Shown: piece after piece, positions 9,122 through 17,152 of the stretch
Layout of the letters: each line of letters opens with the position of its first letter
Position numbering within the stretch: position 1 is the stretch's first letter
DNA from: Pseudomonas abietaniphila
GTDB lineage: Bacteria > Pseudomonadota > Gammaproteobacteria > Pseudomonadales > Pseudomonadaceae
Direction: 5' to 3'
DNA length: 64,000 nt
Assembly (NCBI RefSeq): GCF_900100795.1
Contig: NZ_FNCO01000001.1
Coordinates: 186,001-250,000, forward strand
Translations under genes and position numbers: made by a program
Notes under the pieces: generated by a model
What the model was told of the DNA's origin: nothing
What the model saw: only the letters and a program-made list of their open reading frames with translations
Databases searched by the model: none

Positions 9122-9140
9122 GTATTTATTTTTGAAATAC
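9122..9140. promoter_or_regulatory. LysR operator in the regulator/monooxygenase gap
   Basis: GTATTT-N7-AAATAC is a perfect 6-bp-arm palindrome with T9125-N11-A9137 and an ATT-N9-AAT core. It matches the site at 13726-13744 in 15 of 19 positions. It lies 18 bases before the LysR gene and 163 before the FAD monooxygenase gene, as expected for a self-regulating divergent LysR pair. Confidence 0.7.
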
Positions 9141-9275
9141 TTTCCATGGCAACTCCCGATTAGTCAACGCCTCATTTCCTGCTTATGGTCGGCTCAACAG
9201 TAAGCCTGCAGCACCGGCCAACGATGGCTTTTGCGGCATCGCCGCCGTGCGTTCAGCGCTTGCCGTTTGATGATC

Positions 9276-9293
9276 AAAACAACAAAAACAAAA
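9276..9293 (+). promoter_or_regulatory. Hfq/Crc-type A-rich leader
   Basis: An A/C-only tract containing AACAACAA (9278-9285) runs directly into the AAAGGAA ribosome site of the FAD monooxygenase gene. It is one of the longest such tracts in the window. Confidence 0.6.
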
Positions 9294-9303
9294 GGAACGC
9301 CGA

Positions 9304-10428
9304 ATGAGCGAAGTCGATAAGGTCCTGGTCGTGGGCGGAGGTATCGGTGGTCTGTGTGCCGCCATCGCGCTGCGTCGTGAAGGCGTGCCGGTGGATCTGG
9401 TGGAAATCAAATCCGACTGGACCGTTTACGGCGTGGGGATCATCCAGCAAAGCAACGTGGTCCGGGAAATGGCCCGCCTGGGCGTCCTCGACCGGTATCT
9501 GGATGCCGCCTACAGCTTCGAAGATGTCGGCATCTATGATCTGGAAGGCGAACCGCTGGCGCGCATTCCCGGCCAACGGTTGGCGGGTCCGCAATACCCG
9601 GCCAACGTCGGTATTTCACGGCTGGCGCTGCATAAAGTCCTGAGCAGCACCGCCATCGAGTTGGGGGCACAGATTCGTCTGGGACTGAGCGTCGAAGCGT
9701 TCGAGCAGGATGAAGACGGCGTGGACGTCAGCTTCACCGACGGCTCACAGGGACGCTATGCCTTGATGGTCGGGGCCGATGGGGTTTACTCGAAAATTCG
9801 CACCCTCCTGTTTGGCGACACGTATCGGCCGCGCTTCACTGGCCAGGCAGTCTGGCGCTACAACTTTCCCCGCGACCCCTCCATCGATCATCTCGCCAGC
9901 TACATGGGTCCCGGCGGCAACGCCGGTCTGGTGCCGCTCTCTGACAACCTCATGTACATGTTTTCGACCTCACACGAGCCCGAGAACCCTTGGTATCCGC
10001 CCGAGCAACTGGCTGAGCTGATGCGTGATCGCATCAGCAACATTGGCGGGCTGGTCGGTCGCTTGCGCGAGCAGATCACCGACAGCAGCCAGGTGGTCTA
10101 CAAGCCCATGGAAGTCGTGTTCGTGGATGAACCCTGGTTCAAGGGACGCGTGTTGCTGATCGGCGACGCGGCACACGCCACGACCCCACATCTGGGGCAG
10201 GGCGCGGGCATGGCGATTGAAGATGCCTTGGTGCTGAGTATGGAGCTGACCGCAGACGGCAGCATGGAGCAGAAGCTTCAACGCTTCATGAATCGCCGCT
10301 TCGAGCGCTGCAAGTTCATCAGCGAGAAGTCGGTGCTGGCGGGTGATCGGGAAATGGCGCGGGATCAGAGTTTTGATCGCATCGGCCTGACCAAGCAAAT
10401 GCTCAAGCTGACCGCCGAGCCTATCTGA
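9304..10428 (+). CDS. FAD-dependent aromatic monooxygenase
   Basis: This 374-residue flavoprotein monooxygenase belongs to the PHBH/salicylate-hydroxylase fold. Visible are the FAD fold GGGIGG near residue 11, the conserved VGADGVYSKIR, and the GD motif GDAAHATTPHLGQGAGMAIEDA-type segment near residue 287. Family role: NAD(P)H-dependent hydroxylation of a phenol, often next to an existing hydroxyl, preparing the ring for cleavage. It heads an operon with a VanB-like reductase, a small Rieske protein, an amidohydrolase and an HbpS-like protein, divergent from the NodD-like LysR. In naringenin degradation of Herbaspirillum a comparable monooxygenase hydroxylates the A ring; that parallel is inference here. 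Confidence 0.9.
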   Translation: MSEVDKVLVVGGGIGGLCAAIALRREGVPVDLVEIKSDWTVYGVGIIQQSNVVREMARLGVLDRYLDAAYSFEDVGIYDLEGEPLARIPGQRLAGPQYPANVGISRLALHKVLSSTAIELGAQIRLGLSVEAFEQDEDGVDVSFTDGSQGRYALMVGADGVYSKIRTLLFGDTYRPRFTGQAVWRYNFPRDPSIDHLASYMGPGGNAGLVPLSDNLMYMFSTSHEPENPWYPPEQLAELMRDRISNIGGLVGRLREQITDSSQVVYKPMEVVFVDEPWFKGRVLLIGDAAHATTPHLGQGAGMAIEDALVLSMELTADGSMEQKLQRFMNRRFERCKFISEKSVLAGDREMARDQSFDRIGLTKQMLKLTAEPI

Positions 10429-10459
10429 CCTCGCGCGCCATCGCCGTGGCGCTGCCCTG

Positions 10460-10467
10460 AACAACAA
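10460..10467 (+). promoter_or_regulatory. Hfq/Crc-type A-rich motif
   Basis: AACAACAA lies directly before the AAGGGAA ribosome site of the reductase gene. Confidence 0.55.
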
Positions 10468-10481
10468 GCAAGGGAACGGCA

Positions 10482-11435
10482 ATGATCGACGTTATTGTGA
10501 CCCGCAAAAAACGCGAGGCCGACGGGATTTTCAGCTTCGAGCTCGCCCGTACGGACGGCGTACCACTGGCGCCGTTCAGCGCCGGCTCGCACATCGACGT
10601 GCACCTGGGTTCAGGGCTGGTGCGCCAGTATTCGCTGTGCAATCACCCCGACGAGCAGTTTCGCTATCAGATCGGGGTATTGCTAGACGCGGCGTCTCGT
10701 GGCGGCTCCAAGGCCATGCATGCCCTCGAAGAAGGCTCCGTTGTGCAGATCAGTGAGCCGCGCAACCTGTTTGCCCTCGCACACGGTGCTCGACGCTCGT
10801 TGTTGTTTGCTGGGGGCATCGGTGTTACGCCGATTCTTTGCATGGCTGAACGTCTGGCGCAGATCGATGCCCCATTCCAGCTGCATTACTGCGGCCGTTC
10901 GCTCGCCAGCGTCGCGTTCATCGAGCGTATTCAGCAATCGCGTTTTGCCGAACGGGCGCACCTGCATTTTGATGACCAGCCCGAGACCCGGCTTGATGCA
11001 GTTCAGGCGTTAAGCGGCTATTGCGAAGGCGATCACCTGTATGTCTGCGGACCCGGCGGATTCATGGCATTCATCCTGGAGCAGGCACGTCTGGCCGGCT
11101 GGCCTGAAGGCAGTCTGCACCGGGAGTACTTTGCCGCCCAGCCACAGGCGGTGGCGCAAGCCGATGACGGTAGCTTCGAAGTGATGCTGGCGAGTACCGG
11201 CCGCTGTTTCTCTGTCCCTGCCGATCTTTCGGTGGCTCAGGTGCTGCTGGAAAATGGCATTGACCTGCCGTTGTCCTGCGAAGCGGGCATTTGCGGCACG
11301 TGCCTGACCCGTGTGCTCGAGGGCGAGCCCGACCATCGGGACATGTTCATGACTGCGGCCGAGCAGGCGCTGAACGATCAATTCACGCCCTGCTGTTCGC
11401 GGTCTAAAAGTCCACGCCTGGTGCTGGACCTTTAG
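10482..11435 (+). CDS. VanB/phthalate-dioxygenase-reductase-type oxidoreductase
   Basis: The 317-residue reductase passes electrons from NAD(P)H through FMN and a [2Fe-2S] cluster to a Rieske oxygenase. Domains in order: flavin-binding barrel with RQYS (residues 48-51), nucleotide domain with GGIGVTP (111-117) and CGPGGF (189-194), and a C-terminal plant-type ferredoxin with C266, C271, C274 and C304 or C305. It is the only such reductase in the window, although there are three VanA-like oxygenases (3607, 4715, 25937), none with an adjacent vanB. It therefore probably serves all three. It is followed 3 bases later by a small Rieske protein. Confidence 0.9.
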   Translation: MIDVIVTRKKREADGIFSFELARTDGVPLAPFSAGSHIDVHLGSGLVRQYSLCNHPDEQFRYQIGVLLDAASRGGSKAMHALEEGSVVQISEPRNLFALAHGARRSLLFAGGIGVTPILCMAERLAQIDAPFQLHYCGRSLASVAFIERIQQSRFAERAHLHFDDQPETRLDAVQALSGYCEGDHLYVCGPGGFMAFILEQARLAGWPEGSLHREYFAAQPQAVAQADDGSFEVMLASTGRCFSVPADLSVAQVLLENGIDLPLSCEAGICGTCLTRVLEGEPDHRDMFMTAAEQALNDQFTPCCSRSKSPRLVLDL

Positions 11436-11438
11436 CCC

Positions 11439-11822
11439 GTGACGCAACGTTCCCCTGTGACACTCAGCCGAATTTTTCTGTGCCAGCAGGACATGATCGT
11501 GGACGGCTCGGCACGCGGATTCGATCCTCATGCCGAGGGGCGCGACACGCTGTTTGTCGTCCGCTGGCGGGGCGTGCTTCGTGCCTGGCTGAACCGCTGT
11601 CCGCACATGGACGTCGCCATGCAATACCGCAAAGACCGGTTCATGTCCGCAGACGGCCAATACATTGTCTGCTTCGCACATGGCGCCCTGTTCCGACCGG
11701 ATGACGGGCGGTGTGTACTGGGCCCTTGTCTTGGACAAACGCTGCAGCAGCAACCGATCGTCATCGACGAGGACGGTGCTGTCTGGTTGGTGGATACCCC
11801 TGCGCAACCCCTCACGGCATAA
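11439..11822 (+). CDS. Small Rieske [2Fe-2S] protein
   Basis: A 127-residue single-domain Rieske protein with ligands in CPH (RCPHMD) and CFAHG, giving C-x-H and C-x2-H. It lacks the catalytic iron domain of an oxygenase. It starts with GTG, 3 bases after the reductase, so the two are translationally coupled. Possible roles are an electron-transfer ferredoxin for one of the oxygenases or an accessory to the FAD enzyme. The spacing between the two ligand pairs is longer than in typical ferredoxins, and the protein has an extended N-terminus. No closer assignment is possible. Confidence 0.8.
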   Translation: MTQRSPVTLSRIFLCQQDMIVDGSARGFDPHAEGRDTLFVVRWRGVLRAWLNRCPHMDVAMQYRKDRFMSADGQYIVCFAHGALFRPDDGRCVLGPCLGQTLQQQPIVIDEDGAVWLVDTPAQPLTA

Positions 11823-11828
11823 CAACAA
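11821..11828 (+). promoter_or_regulatory. Hfq/Crc-type A-rich motif
   Basis: AACAACAA overlaps the previous stop codon and lies 12 bases before the amidohydrolase start. Confidence 0.5.
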
Positions 11829-11840
11829 GAGAACCCAGCC

Positions 11841-13208
11841 ATGGCTCGCACGCATGTCAATTGCAACACGCTTTTTACCGGCCTCGAAGACACCGCGCGG
11901 CAGCATCAGCGACTGATCATCGAAGACGGCGTCTTCACGTATGTCGGCCCGCAGGACTCAGCACCGGCGATCGGTGCCGGTGAGGAAGTCATCGACACCG
12001 GCGAGCATTTCGTCATGCCGGGACTGGTCGATGTGCATACCCATCTCGTGTTCGGTAACGCGAAAAGCGAGGAGGACATTGATCTGCATGTGTCGCCTGA
12101 GTTTCGCGCCCTGCGCGGTCTGTTTTTCACCCAGCATGTGCTCGCGGCCGGTTACACCTCGGTCGTGGTGCCCGGCGATGCAGGCCAGTGCAGTATTTCG
12201 GTCCGCAACGCGATCAACGCCGGCATGTTCACAGGCCCGCGCATCGCTGCCAGCAGCAATGTCATTTCCAATCGGCAAAGCCTCAACGACTGGTTCCCCA
12301 GCTGGGTCGGCACACCTGAGTATTTCAGTGGCCGGCTGTGCGCCACGCGCGACGAGCAGATCGCCGAGATCCGGCGTCAGGCAAAGGACGGTGTGGACTT
12401 GATGAAGATCGCCATGGATGGCCCGCATTTTCGTCCCAACGGTGAGCACATTGCGGCATTCACCGAGGATGAAACACGCTTCATGGTCGACGAAATCCAC
12501 CGTCTGGGTAAGAAAGTCGCCGTGCACGCCTATGGCCGCGAAGCCGTCCTGTACGCCGCCAAGGCCGGCGTTGATGTGATTTTCCACGCCTTCTTCATGG
12601 ACGACGAGTGCATTGAAGCCATCTTGAAATCCGGCAGCCACGTCGCCCCGACCTTCACCATGCTGGCGAACAACACGGAGTTCGCCGAGCCCTACGAAGC
12701 GTCGACCAAATCCGGCTACGCCTCCATGCAGCGCAGGGTGATCGAAGCAGGCTGTCGTAACCTGAAAAAAGCCTTTGCAGCCGGGGTTCCCTTCATGACC
12801 GGCAGCGACAGCGGCTTTGCCATCACCCCTTATGGCGAGTGGCATGCGCGAGAAATAGAAATCCTGGTGGACTGGTTGGGCTTGAGTCCCGCCCAGGCGC
12901 TGCGCGCTGCCACTTCGGTGTCGGCCAAAATGATGCCTGCCACGCAACGGGTCGGGGCACTGGAAGTGGGGCGCCGTGCAGACTTCATTCGCGTCGACGG
13001 TTCGCCGCTGGACAACGTCGCCATCCTTCAAGAACGCCAGCGCATTTGTGGCGTGTATCTGGGTGGCCGCCGTATCGAGGCCCAAGTGCCGGGCTATGAC
13101 CCTAACCGGGTCAGCGATTTCAATACCGTGAAGTGGTCCGAGCTGCACACGCGCCAACGCGCGGTGGAGATGGGCAAGCGCACGCTGTCCACCCTGAATC
13201 GGCAATAA
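11841..13208 (+). CDS. Metal-dependent amidohydrolase
   Basis: The 455-residue protein has the imidazolonepropionase-like amidohydrolase layout. Metal-ligand motifs are HxH at residues 66-68 (DVHTHL), a lysine in DLMKIAMDG, then histidines in VHAYG and FHAFF, and the aspartate in GSDSGF. No signal peptide is visible, so it is cytoplasmic. Family members hydrolyse amides, lactones or cyclic imides; some act as decarboxylases. In this operon it could open a lactone or cleave a ring-fission intermediate. It follows the oxygenase-reductase genes and precedes an HbpS-like gene by 10 bases. Substrate not determinable from sequence. Confidence 0.85.
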   Translation: MARTHVNCNTLFTGLEDTARQHQRLIIEDGVFTYVGPQDSAPAIGAGEEVIDTGEHFVMPGLVDVHTHLVFGNAKSEEDIDLHVSPEFRALRGLFFTQHVLAAGYTSVVVPGDAGQCSISVRNAINAGMFTGPRIAASSNVISNRQSLNDWFPSWVGTPEYFSGRLCATRDEQIAEIRRQAKDGVDLMKIAMDGPHFRPNGEHIAAFTEDETRFMVDEIHRLGKKVAVHAYGREAVLYAAKAGVDVIFHAFFMDDECIEAILKSGSHVAPTFTMLANNTEFAEPYEASTKSGYASMQRRVIEAGCRNLKKAFAAGVPFMTGSDSGFAITPYGEWHAREIEILVDWLGLSPAQALRAATSVSAKMMPATQRVGALEVGRRADFIRVDGSPLDNVAILQERQRICGVYLGGRRIEAQVPGYDPNRVSDFNTVKWSELHTRQRAVEMGKRTLSTLNRQ

Positions 13209-13218
13209 GGAGCGTGGC

Positions 13219-13656
13219 ATGAACCGACTCACCCTGACCCTCGCGGACCGCATGGTCGACGAGGCGCTGAGCGAAGGCGCGCGGCAAGGATTTCAACCCC
13301 TTTGCGTCGCCGTGCTGGACGCGGGCGGGCATCTGTTGGCACTCAAACGTGACGAGCGTGCAAGCCTGCTGCGCCCGCAGATTGCCAACGGTAAAGCCAG
13401 CTCCGTGCTTGGCATGGGCTTCGGCGGTCGTGAGCTGGCGCGTCGGGCGGAAGTGATGCCGGCGTTTTTCGGCGCGCTGAGCGATCTGGCTGGCGGGAAC
13501 ATGCTGCCTGTTCCCGGTGGCGTGCTGATTCGAGACGACGCTGGAGACATCGTGGGCGCCATCGGCATCAGCGGAGACACCTCGGACAACGATGAGCGTT
13601 GCGCCCTGGCGGCGATCGCTGCGGTCGGTCTTGTCGCCGATGCTGGTTCACAGTGA
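13219..13656 (+). CDS. GlcG/HbpS-family protein (DUF336)
   Basis: The 145-residue protein shows the family pattern PLCVAVLDAGGHLLALKRDE, then PVPGGVLIRD and the C-terminal GAIGISGDTSDNDE. HbpS-like proteins bind heme or other small ligands; GlcG-like members occur beside many catabolic genes without a clear enzymatic role. It lacks a signal peptide. It is the last gene of the monooxygenase operon, 10 bases after the amidohydrolase. It may be a small-molecule sensor or chaperone for a pathway intermediate (inference). Confidence 0.85.
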   Translation: MNRLTLTLADRMVDEALSEGARQGFQPLCVAVLDAGGHLLALKRDERASLLRPQIANGKASSVLGMGFGGRELARRAEVMPAFFGALSDLAGGNMLPVPGGVLIRDDAGDIVGAIGISGDTSDNDERCALAAIAAVGLVADAGSQ

Positions 13657-13725
13657 AAGCGCCACGCCAAGGGCGTTGTTCGGTGTGCGACAGCCATCGC
13701 TTACGCAATGCTGCGACCCGTTCAG

Positions 13726-13744
13726 GTATCTAGGTTTGCAATAC
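13726..13744. promoter_or_regulatory. LysR-type operator upstream of the DUF1302 operon
   Basis: GTAT-N11-ATAC with T13729-N11-A13741 and ATC-N9-AAT agrees in 15 of 19 bases with the palindrome next to the NodD-like regulator (9122-9140). The shared consensus is GTATYTAKKTTTGMAATAC. This links the transport and downstream catabolic operon to the same regulator. Confidence 0.65.
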
Positions 13745-14053
13745 ATCGCATCTCAAGAGTCGATTAGTCAAAACACCTGTTTGGCCTGAAGCTGTACCCA
13801 GCCAACCCATTGTTCCCGGTGATTGTTACTCGGTAATGGTGGGGGTCATAAAATAAGAAGAGTGAGGTTCACCATGATCTCGAGCAAACCGTTGTTCTCC
13901 TCCCGCGCAAAAAGCGTCGCCTTCTCTGGAAGGTATCCCTCCGTCTCTTTCAATCTCGACACTTACTCCACCTGAGCCTGTCGCCCGCTGAAACTCGTCT
14001 ACGAGGAGCGCTGCTCGCCTGCGTGAAAGCAGTACGTCAGTCCTACGGATAAA

Positions 14054-14061
14054 AACAACAA
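14054..14061 (+). promoter_or_regulatory. Hfq/Crc-type A-rich motif
   Basis: AACAACAA lies directly before the AGAGGGA ribosome site of the DUF1302 gene. Confidence 0.55.
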
Positions 14062-14074
14062 AGAGGGATAGTTG

Positions 14075-15760
14075 ATGGCCACTCATAAAGGGGCAAGGGC
14101 AAACTCGCGCCCGACATTTGCCCGTCACCCACTGGTATTTGCGTTAACAGCCGTGTTCGGCGGTGTGCCGCTGGTGCAAGCGTTTGATTTCGACACGGGG
14201 AATCCGGATATCCGGACGCGCTGGGACAACACGCTCAAGTACAGCTCGGCATGGCGGACCAAAAGCGCCTCGTCGCAACTCACCAACAGCAGTACGTCAG
14301 TCAACGGGGACGACGGTGATCGCAACTTCGGCAAGGGCTTGATCTCCAGCCGCCTGGATTTGCTCTCTGAATTCGACATCAGTTACCAGAACTTCGGTGC
14401 CCGGGTGAGCGGCGCCGCCTGGTACGACGACGTTTATAACAAGCAGAACGACAACAACTCCCCGGGCACCGTCAACAGCGTCTCGGTGAATTACGACCAT
14501 TTCACGGACCGCACCCGGAACTTGCACGGCCGCCAGGCGGAACTGCTCGACGCCTTCATCTACGGCAAAGGCGATCTGGGCGAAATGCCGGTGTCGGGAC
14601 GCATCGGTCAATACGCCATGCAATGGGGTGAAAGTCTGTTCTACGGCATGAACGGTATTGCCGGAGGCATGGCGCCTATTGATGTGGTGAAGGGTGTGTC
14701 AGTGCCCAACACCCAGTTCAAGGAGTTGATACGTCCGGTCAACCAGATGTCCGGGCAGTTGCAGATCACGCCGGATGTCTCGATTGGCGCGTATTACCAG
14801 TTTGAGTGGGAGGCGAACCGGTTACCGGGTTCGGGCAGTTACTTCTCGTCTTTCGATTCCATCGGTGAGGGCAATGAGCGTTTGTTCGTGGGGGCACCGC
14901 TTTTCCCCGGCGCTCAGCCGCTGGCGTTCTATCACGGCGCCGACAAACAGGCCAAGGACTCGGGGCAGGGTGGCGTACAGGTCAAATGGCGCACCGAAAA
15001 CTATGACTTCGGTGTCTACGCGATTCGCTTCCACGACAAAAACCCCCAGCTATTGGTCCGTCCGGACTTTGCCAATCTGAACCCGCTGACCGGTGATGCC
15101 GGCGAATACAGCTGGGTGTACGGGGAGGGCATCAAAGCATTGGGCGCCAGTTTTTCCACCACGGTGGACGCGTTCAACATCGCAGGCGAGATGTCGACAC
15201 GCTGGGACCAGCCGCTGGCGTCGACCAATCAGCGCACGCTGTTGCCGGGCGAAGGCATCTCCAATGAAGCCGACGACGCGTTGTATGCAACGGGGCGCAC
15301 ATTGCACGCCAACCTTTCATGGCTGGCGACGTTGAGTCCGAATTTTTTAGCGCAGGAAACCAGTTTTCTGGGTGAGTTCGCGTGGAACCGCACCCTGAGC
15401 GTGACCCGCAATCCGGATGCCGTCGATCACAACGCCGATCGTGATGCGTGGAGCTTCAGAACCGTTTACGAGCCGATGTATCGCCAGGCGTTTTCCGGCA
15501 TGGACATCAGCGTTCCCTTCGGCGTGAGCTTCACCCATGGCGCTTCGGAGTCACTGGGGACGGCCTTCGGTACTGACCGAGGCGGCGACATCAACATCGG
15601 CGTCAAGGGTAATTACCTCAATACCTGGAACCTGGGGCTGACGTACACCCATTACTACGGCCCGGCCAACACCTTCCTCGACGCCAGCAACAACTACACC
15701 TTCGAACAGTCGCTCAAGGACCGAGACTTCGTCGCCTTCAGCGTCAGCCGTACTTTTTGA
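14075..15760 (+). CDS. DUF1302 outer-membrane protein
   Basis: The 561-residue protein has a signal peptide (residues 1-36, cleavage after LVQA). The rest is rich in aromatic, alternating strands and ends in a terminal phenylalanine (SVSRTF), all signs of an outer-membrane beta-barrel. DUF1302 proteins are usually encoded with DUF1329 and an RND transporter in gene sets for hydrophobic or aromatic substrates. That quartet is intact here. It is probably the outer-membrane entry or exit port of the system. The ATG at 14075 follows AGAGGGA; an in-frame TTG one codon earlier is less likely. Confidence 0.88.
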   Translation: MATHKGARANSRPTFARHPLVFALTAVFGGVPLVQAFDFDTGNPDIRTRWDNTLKYSSAWRTKSASSQLTNSSTSVNGDDGDRNFGKGLISSRLDLLSEFDISYQNFGARVSGAAWYDDVYNKQNDNNSPGTVNSVSVNYDHFTDRTRNLHGRQAELLDAFIYGKGDLGEMPVSGRIGQYAMQWGESLFYGMNGIAGGMAPIDVVKGVSVPNTQFKELIRPVNQMSGQLQITPDVSIGAYYQFEWEANRLPGSGSYFSSFDSIGEGNERLFVGAPLFPGAQPLAFYHGADKQAKDSGQGGVQVKWRTENYDFGVYAIRFHDKNPQLLVRPDFANLNPLTGDAGEYSWVYGEGIKALGASFSTTVDAFNIAGEMSTRWDQPLASTNQRTLLPGEGISNEADDALYATGRTLHANLSWLATLSPNFLAQETSFLGEFAWNRTLSVTRNPDAVDHNADRDAWSFRTVYEPMYRQAFSGMDISVPFGVSFTHGASESLGTAFGTDRGGDINIGVKGNYLNTWNLGLTYTHYYGPANTFLDASNNYTFEQSLKDRDFVAFSVSRTF

Positions 15761-15777
15761 GCCTGGGAACAACTGCC

Positions 15778-17151
15778 ATGACTATGTGTAAAACCGTGCC
15801 CCTTCGCAAAAAAATGACGCTTCTTATTACCTCGCTTGCGGTCGCCACGCTGGTGTCTCAGGGCGCTCTGGCAGCCGATGCGGCTGACTTGAAAACCACC
15901 CTCACGCCCTTGGGCGCCGAGCGGGCGGGCAACGCCGACGGCAGCATTCCTGCCTGGACCGGGGGATTGACCAAAGTCGACCCTGGCTTCAAAGAGGGCG
16001 GCAAGCGCACCGACCCTTTCGCGGCCGAGAAGCCGCTGTTCAGCATCACCTCAAAGAACATCGGGCAGTACGCCGACAAGGTCACGCCGGGCATTCAGGC
16101 GATGTTGAAGAAGTACCCGGACAGCTATCGTCTGGACGTTTACCCCACGCACCGGACCGCGGCGGCGCCTCAGTCGGTGTATGACGCCACCTATGCCAAC
16201 GCGGGCAAGACCCGACTGGTCGACAGTTCAGCCGGTCTGATTCCCCAGGACGGGGAGGGCGGCATTCCCTTTCCTTTGGCGAAAGACGGCGTTCAAGCCA
16301 TCTGGAACCATTTGATGCGCTGGCGCGCCGCATCGTGGCATACGGATTTCTCCCAGTACCTGACGACCTCCGATGGCAAGCATGTGCTGACCAACGATTC
16401 GCGTGCCGACTATCAGATGCCCTGGTATTTGCCGGATGGCGGTAAGAAAGACGGCACCTTCTGGAGCATTCGCATGATCAACGACGGCCCGCCATTGCGC
16501 GCCGGCGAGGCCATCACCGGTCGTGAAAACGTGAACGCCGACAACACCGGCGCGTGGACCTATCTGCCTGGCCAACGGCGCGTCCGTCGTCTGCCCAACG
16601 CGTGCTGCGATACGCCGACACCGGCCACTGCCGGCGTGATGAGCTTCGACGAGCTGTACGTTTTCACGGGCCGGGTGGACCGTTTTGACTGGAAACTGGT
16701 GGGCAAGAAGGAGATGTATATCCCTTACAACTCCAACAAGGTCTTCACGGCTGCCAGTCCCGAAGCCTTACTGGGTGATCACCACCTCAATCCCGATGTG
16801 CTGCGCTGGGAACTGCACCGTGTGTGGGTCGTTGAGGCAACGCTCAAATCCGGCAAACGTCACGTGATGCCACGCAGCACGTACTACCTGGACGAGGATA
16901 CCTGGGCAGCGGTGCTGGGCGAGCGCTATGACGCTCAGAACCAACTGGCCAAAGTGCTGTGGACCACGCCGGTCGTGCTGCCCGATTTGCCGGGTGTCGT
17001 GACGGTGACCAACGGCTTCTACGACTTGCTCTCCAGCACCTGGTTCACCGGTGACATCTTTGCTGGAAAGAGTGAGCAGTATCGCGTGGTGCAGGCCTAC
17101 AAGGATTCGGTGTTCACGCCGGACGCCCTGGCTGGCGAAGGCGTGCGCTGA
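15778..17151 (+). CDS. DUF1329 periplasmic/outer-membrane lipocarrier-like protein
   Basis: The 457-residue protein has a signal peptide (residues 1-32, cleavage after GALA). The mature part carries the typical DUF1329 start LKTTLTPLGAERAGNADGSIPAWTGG and later DRFDWKLVGKKEMYIPYN. The family has a LolA/LolB-like fold prediction and is thought to carry hydrophobic ligands across the periplasm. It lies 17 bases after DUF1302 and 1 base before the YCF48-like gene. A TTG seven codons upstream is a weaker start. Confidence 0.88.
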   Translation: MTMCKTVPLRKKMTLLITSLAVATLVSQGALAADAADLKTTLTPLGAERAGNADGSIPAWTGGLTKVDPGFKEGGKRTDPFAAEKPLFSITSKNIGQYADKVTPGIQAMLKKYPDSYRLDVYPTHRTAAAPQSVYDATYANAGKTRLVDSSAGLIPQDGEGGIPFPLAKDGVQAIWNHLMRWRAASWHTDFSQYLTTSDGKHVLTNDSRADYQMPWYLPDGGKKDGTFWSIRMINDGPPLRAGEAITGRENVNADNTGAWTYLPGQRRVRRLPNACCDTPTPATAGVMSFDELYVFTGRVDRFDWKLVGKKEMYIPYNSNKVFTAASPEALLGDHHLNPDVLRWELHRVWVVEATLKSGKRHVMPRSTYYLDEDTWAAVLGERYDAQNQLAKVLWTTPVVLPDLPGVVTVTNGFYDLLSSTWFTGDIFAGKSEQYRVVQAYKDSVFTPDALAGEGVR

Positions 17152-17152
17152 T

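Larger units (their letters stand above)
13657..14074 (+). promoter_or_regulatory. 418-base leader and promoter region of the DUF1302 operon
   Basis: No convincing gene lies here. It holds a LysR-type site at 13726-13744 and a Crc-type motif at 14054-14061. Around 13808-13841 there is a partial inverted repeat, CCATT to AATGG. A 33-codon frame at 13874-13975 has a GAGG before its ATG but no recognisable product. The long untranslated leader suggests post-transcriptional control. Confidence 0.5.

Noticed and set aside
11958..13253. Long antisense frame over the amidohydrolase
   Set aside because: The amidohydrolase metal motifs on the plus strand are intact; the antisense product has no recognisable features.
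13874..13975. 33-codon frame with a GAGG before its ATG
   Set aside because: It is too short and has no recognisable product. It is mentioned only as a possible leader peptide.
16304..16330. GGAACC inside the DUF1329 gene as a second Hrp box
   Set aside because: No CCAC follows at 15-16 bases, and it lies within coding sequence. The same holds for GGAACC near 15384, 15626, 35587 and 54089.
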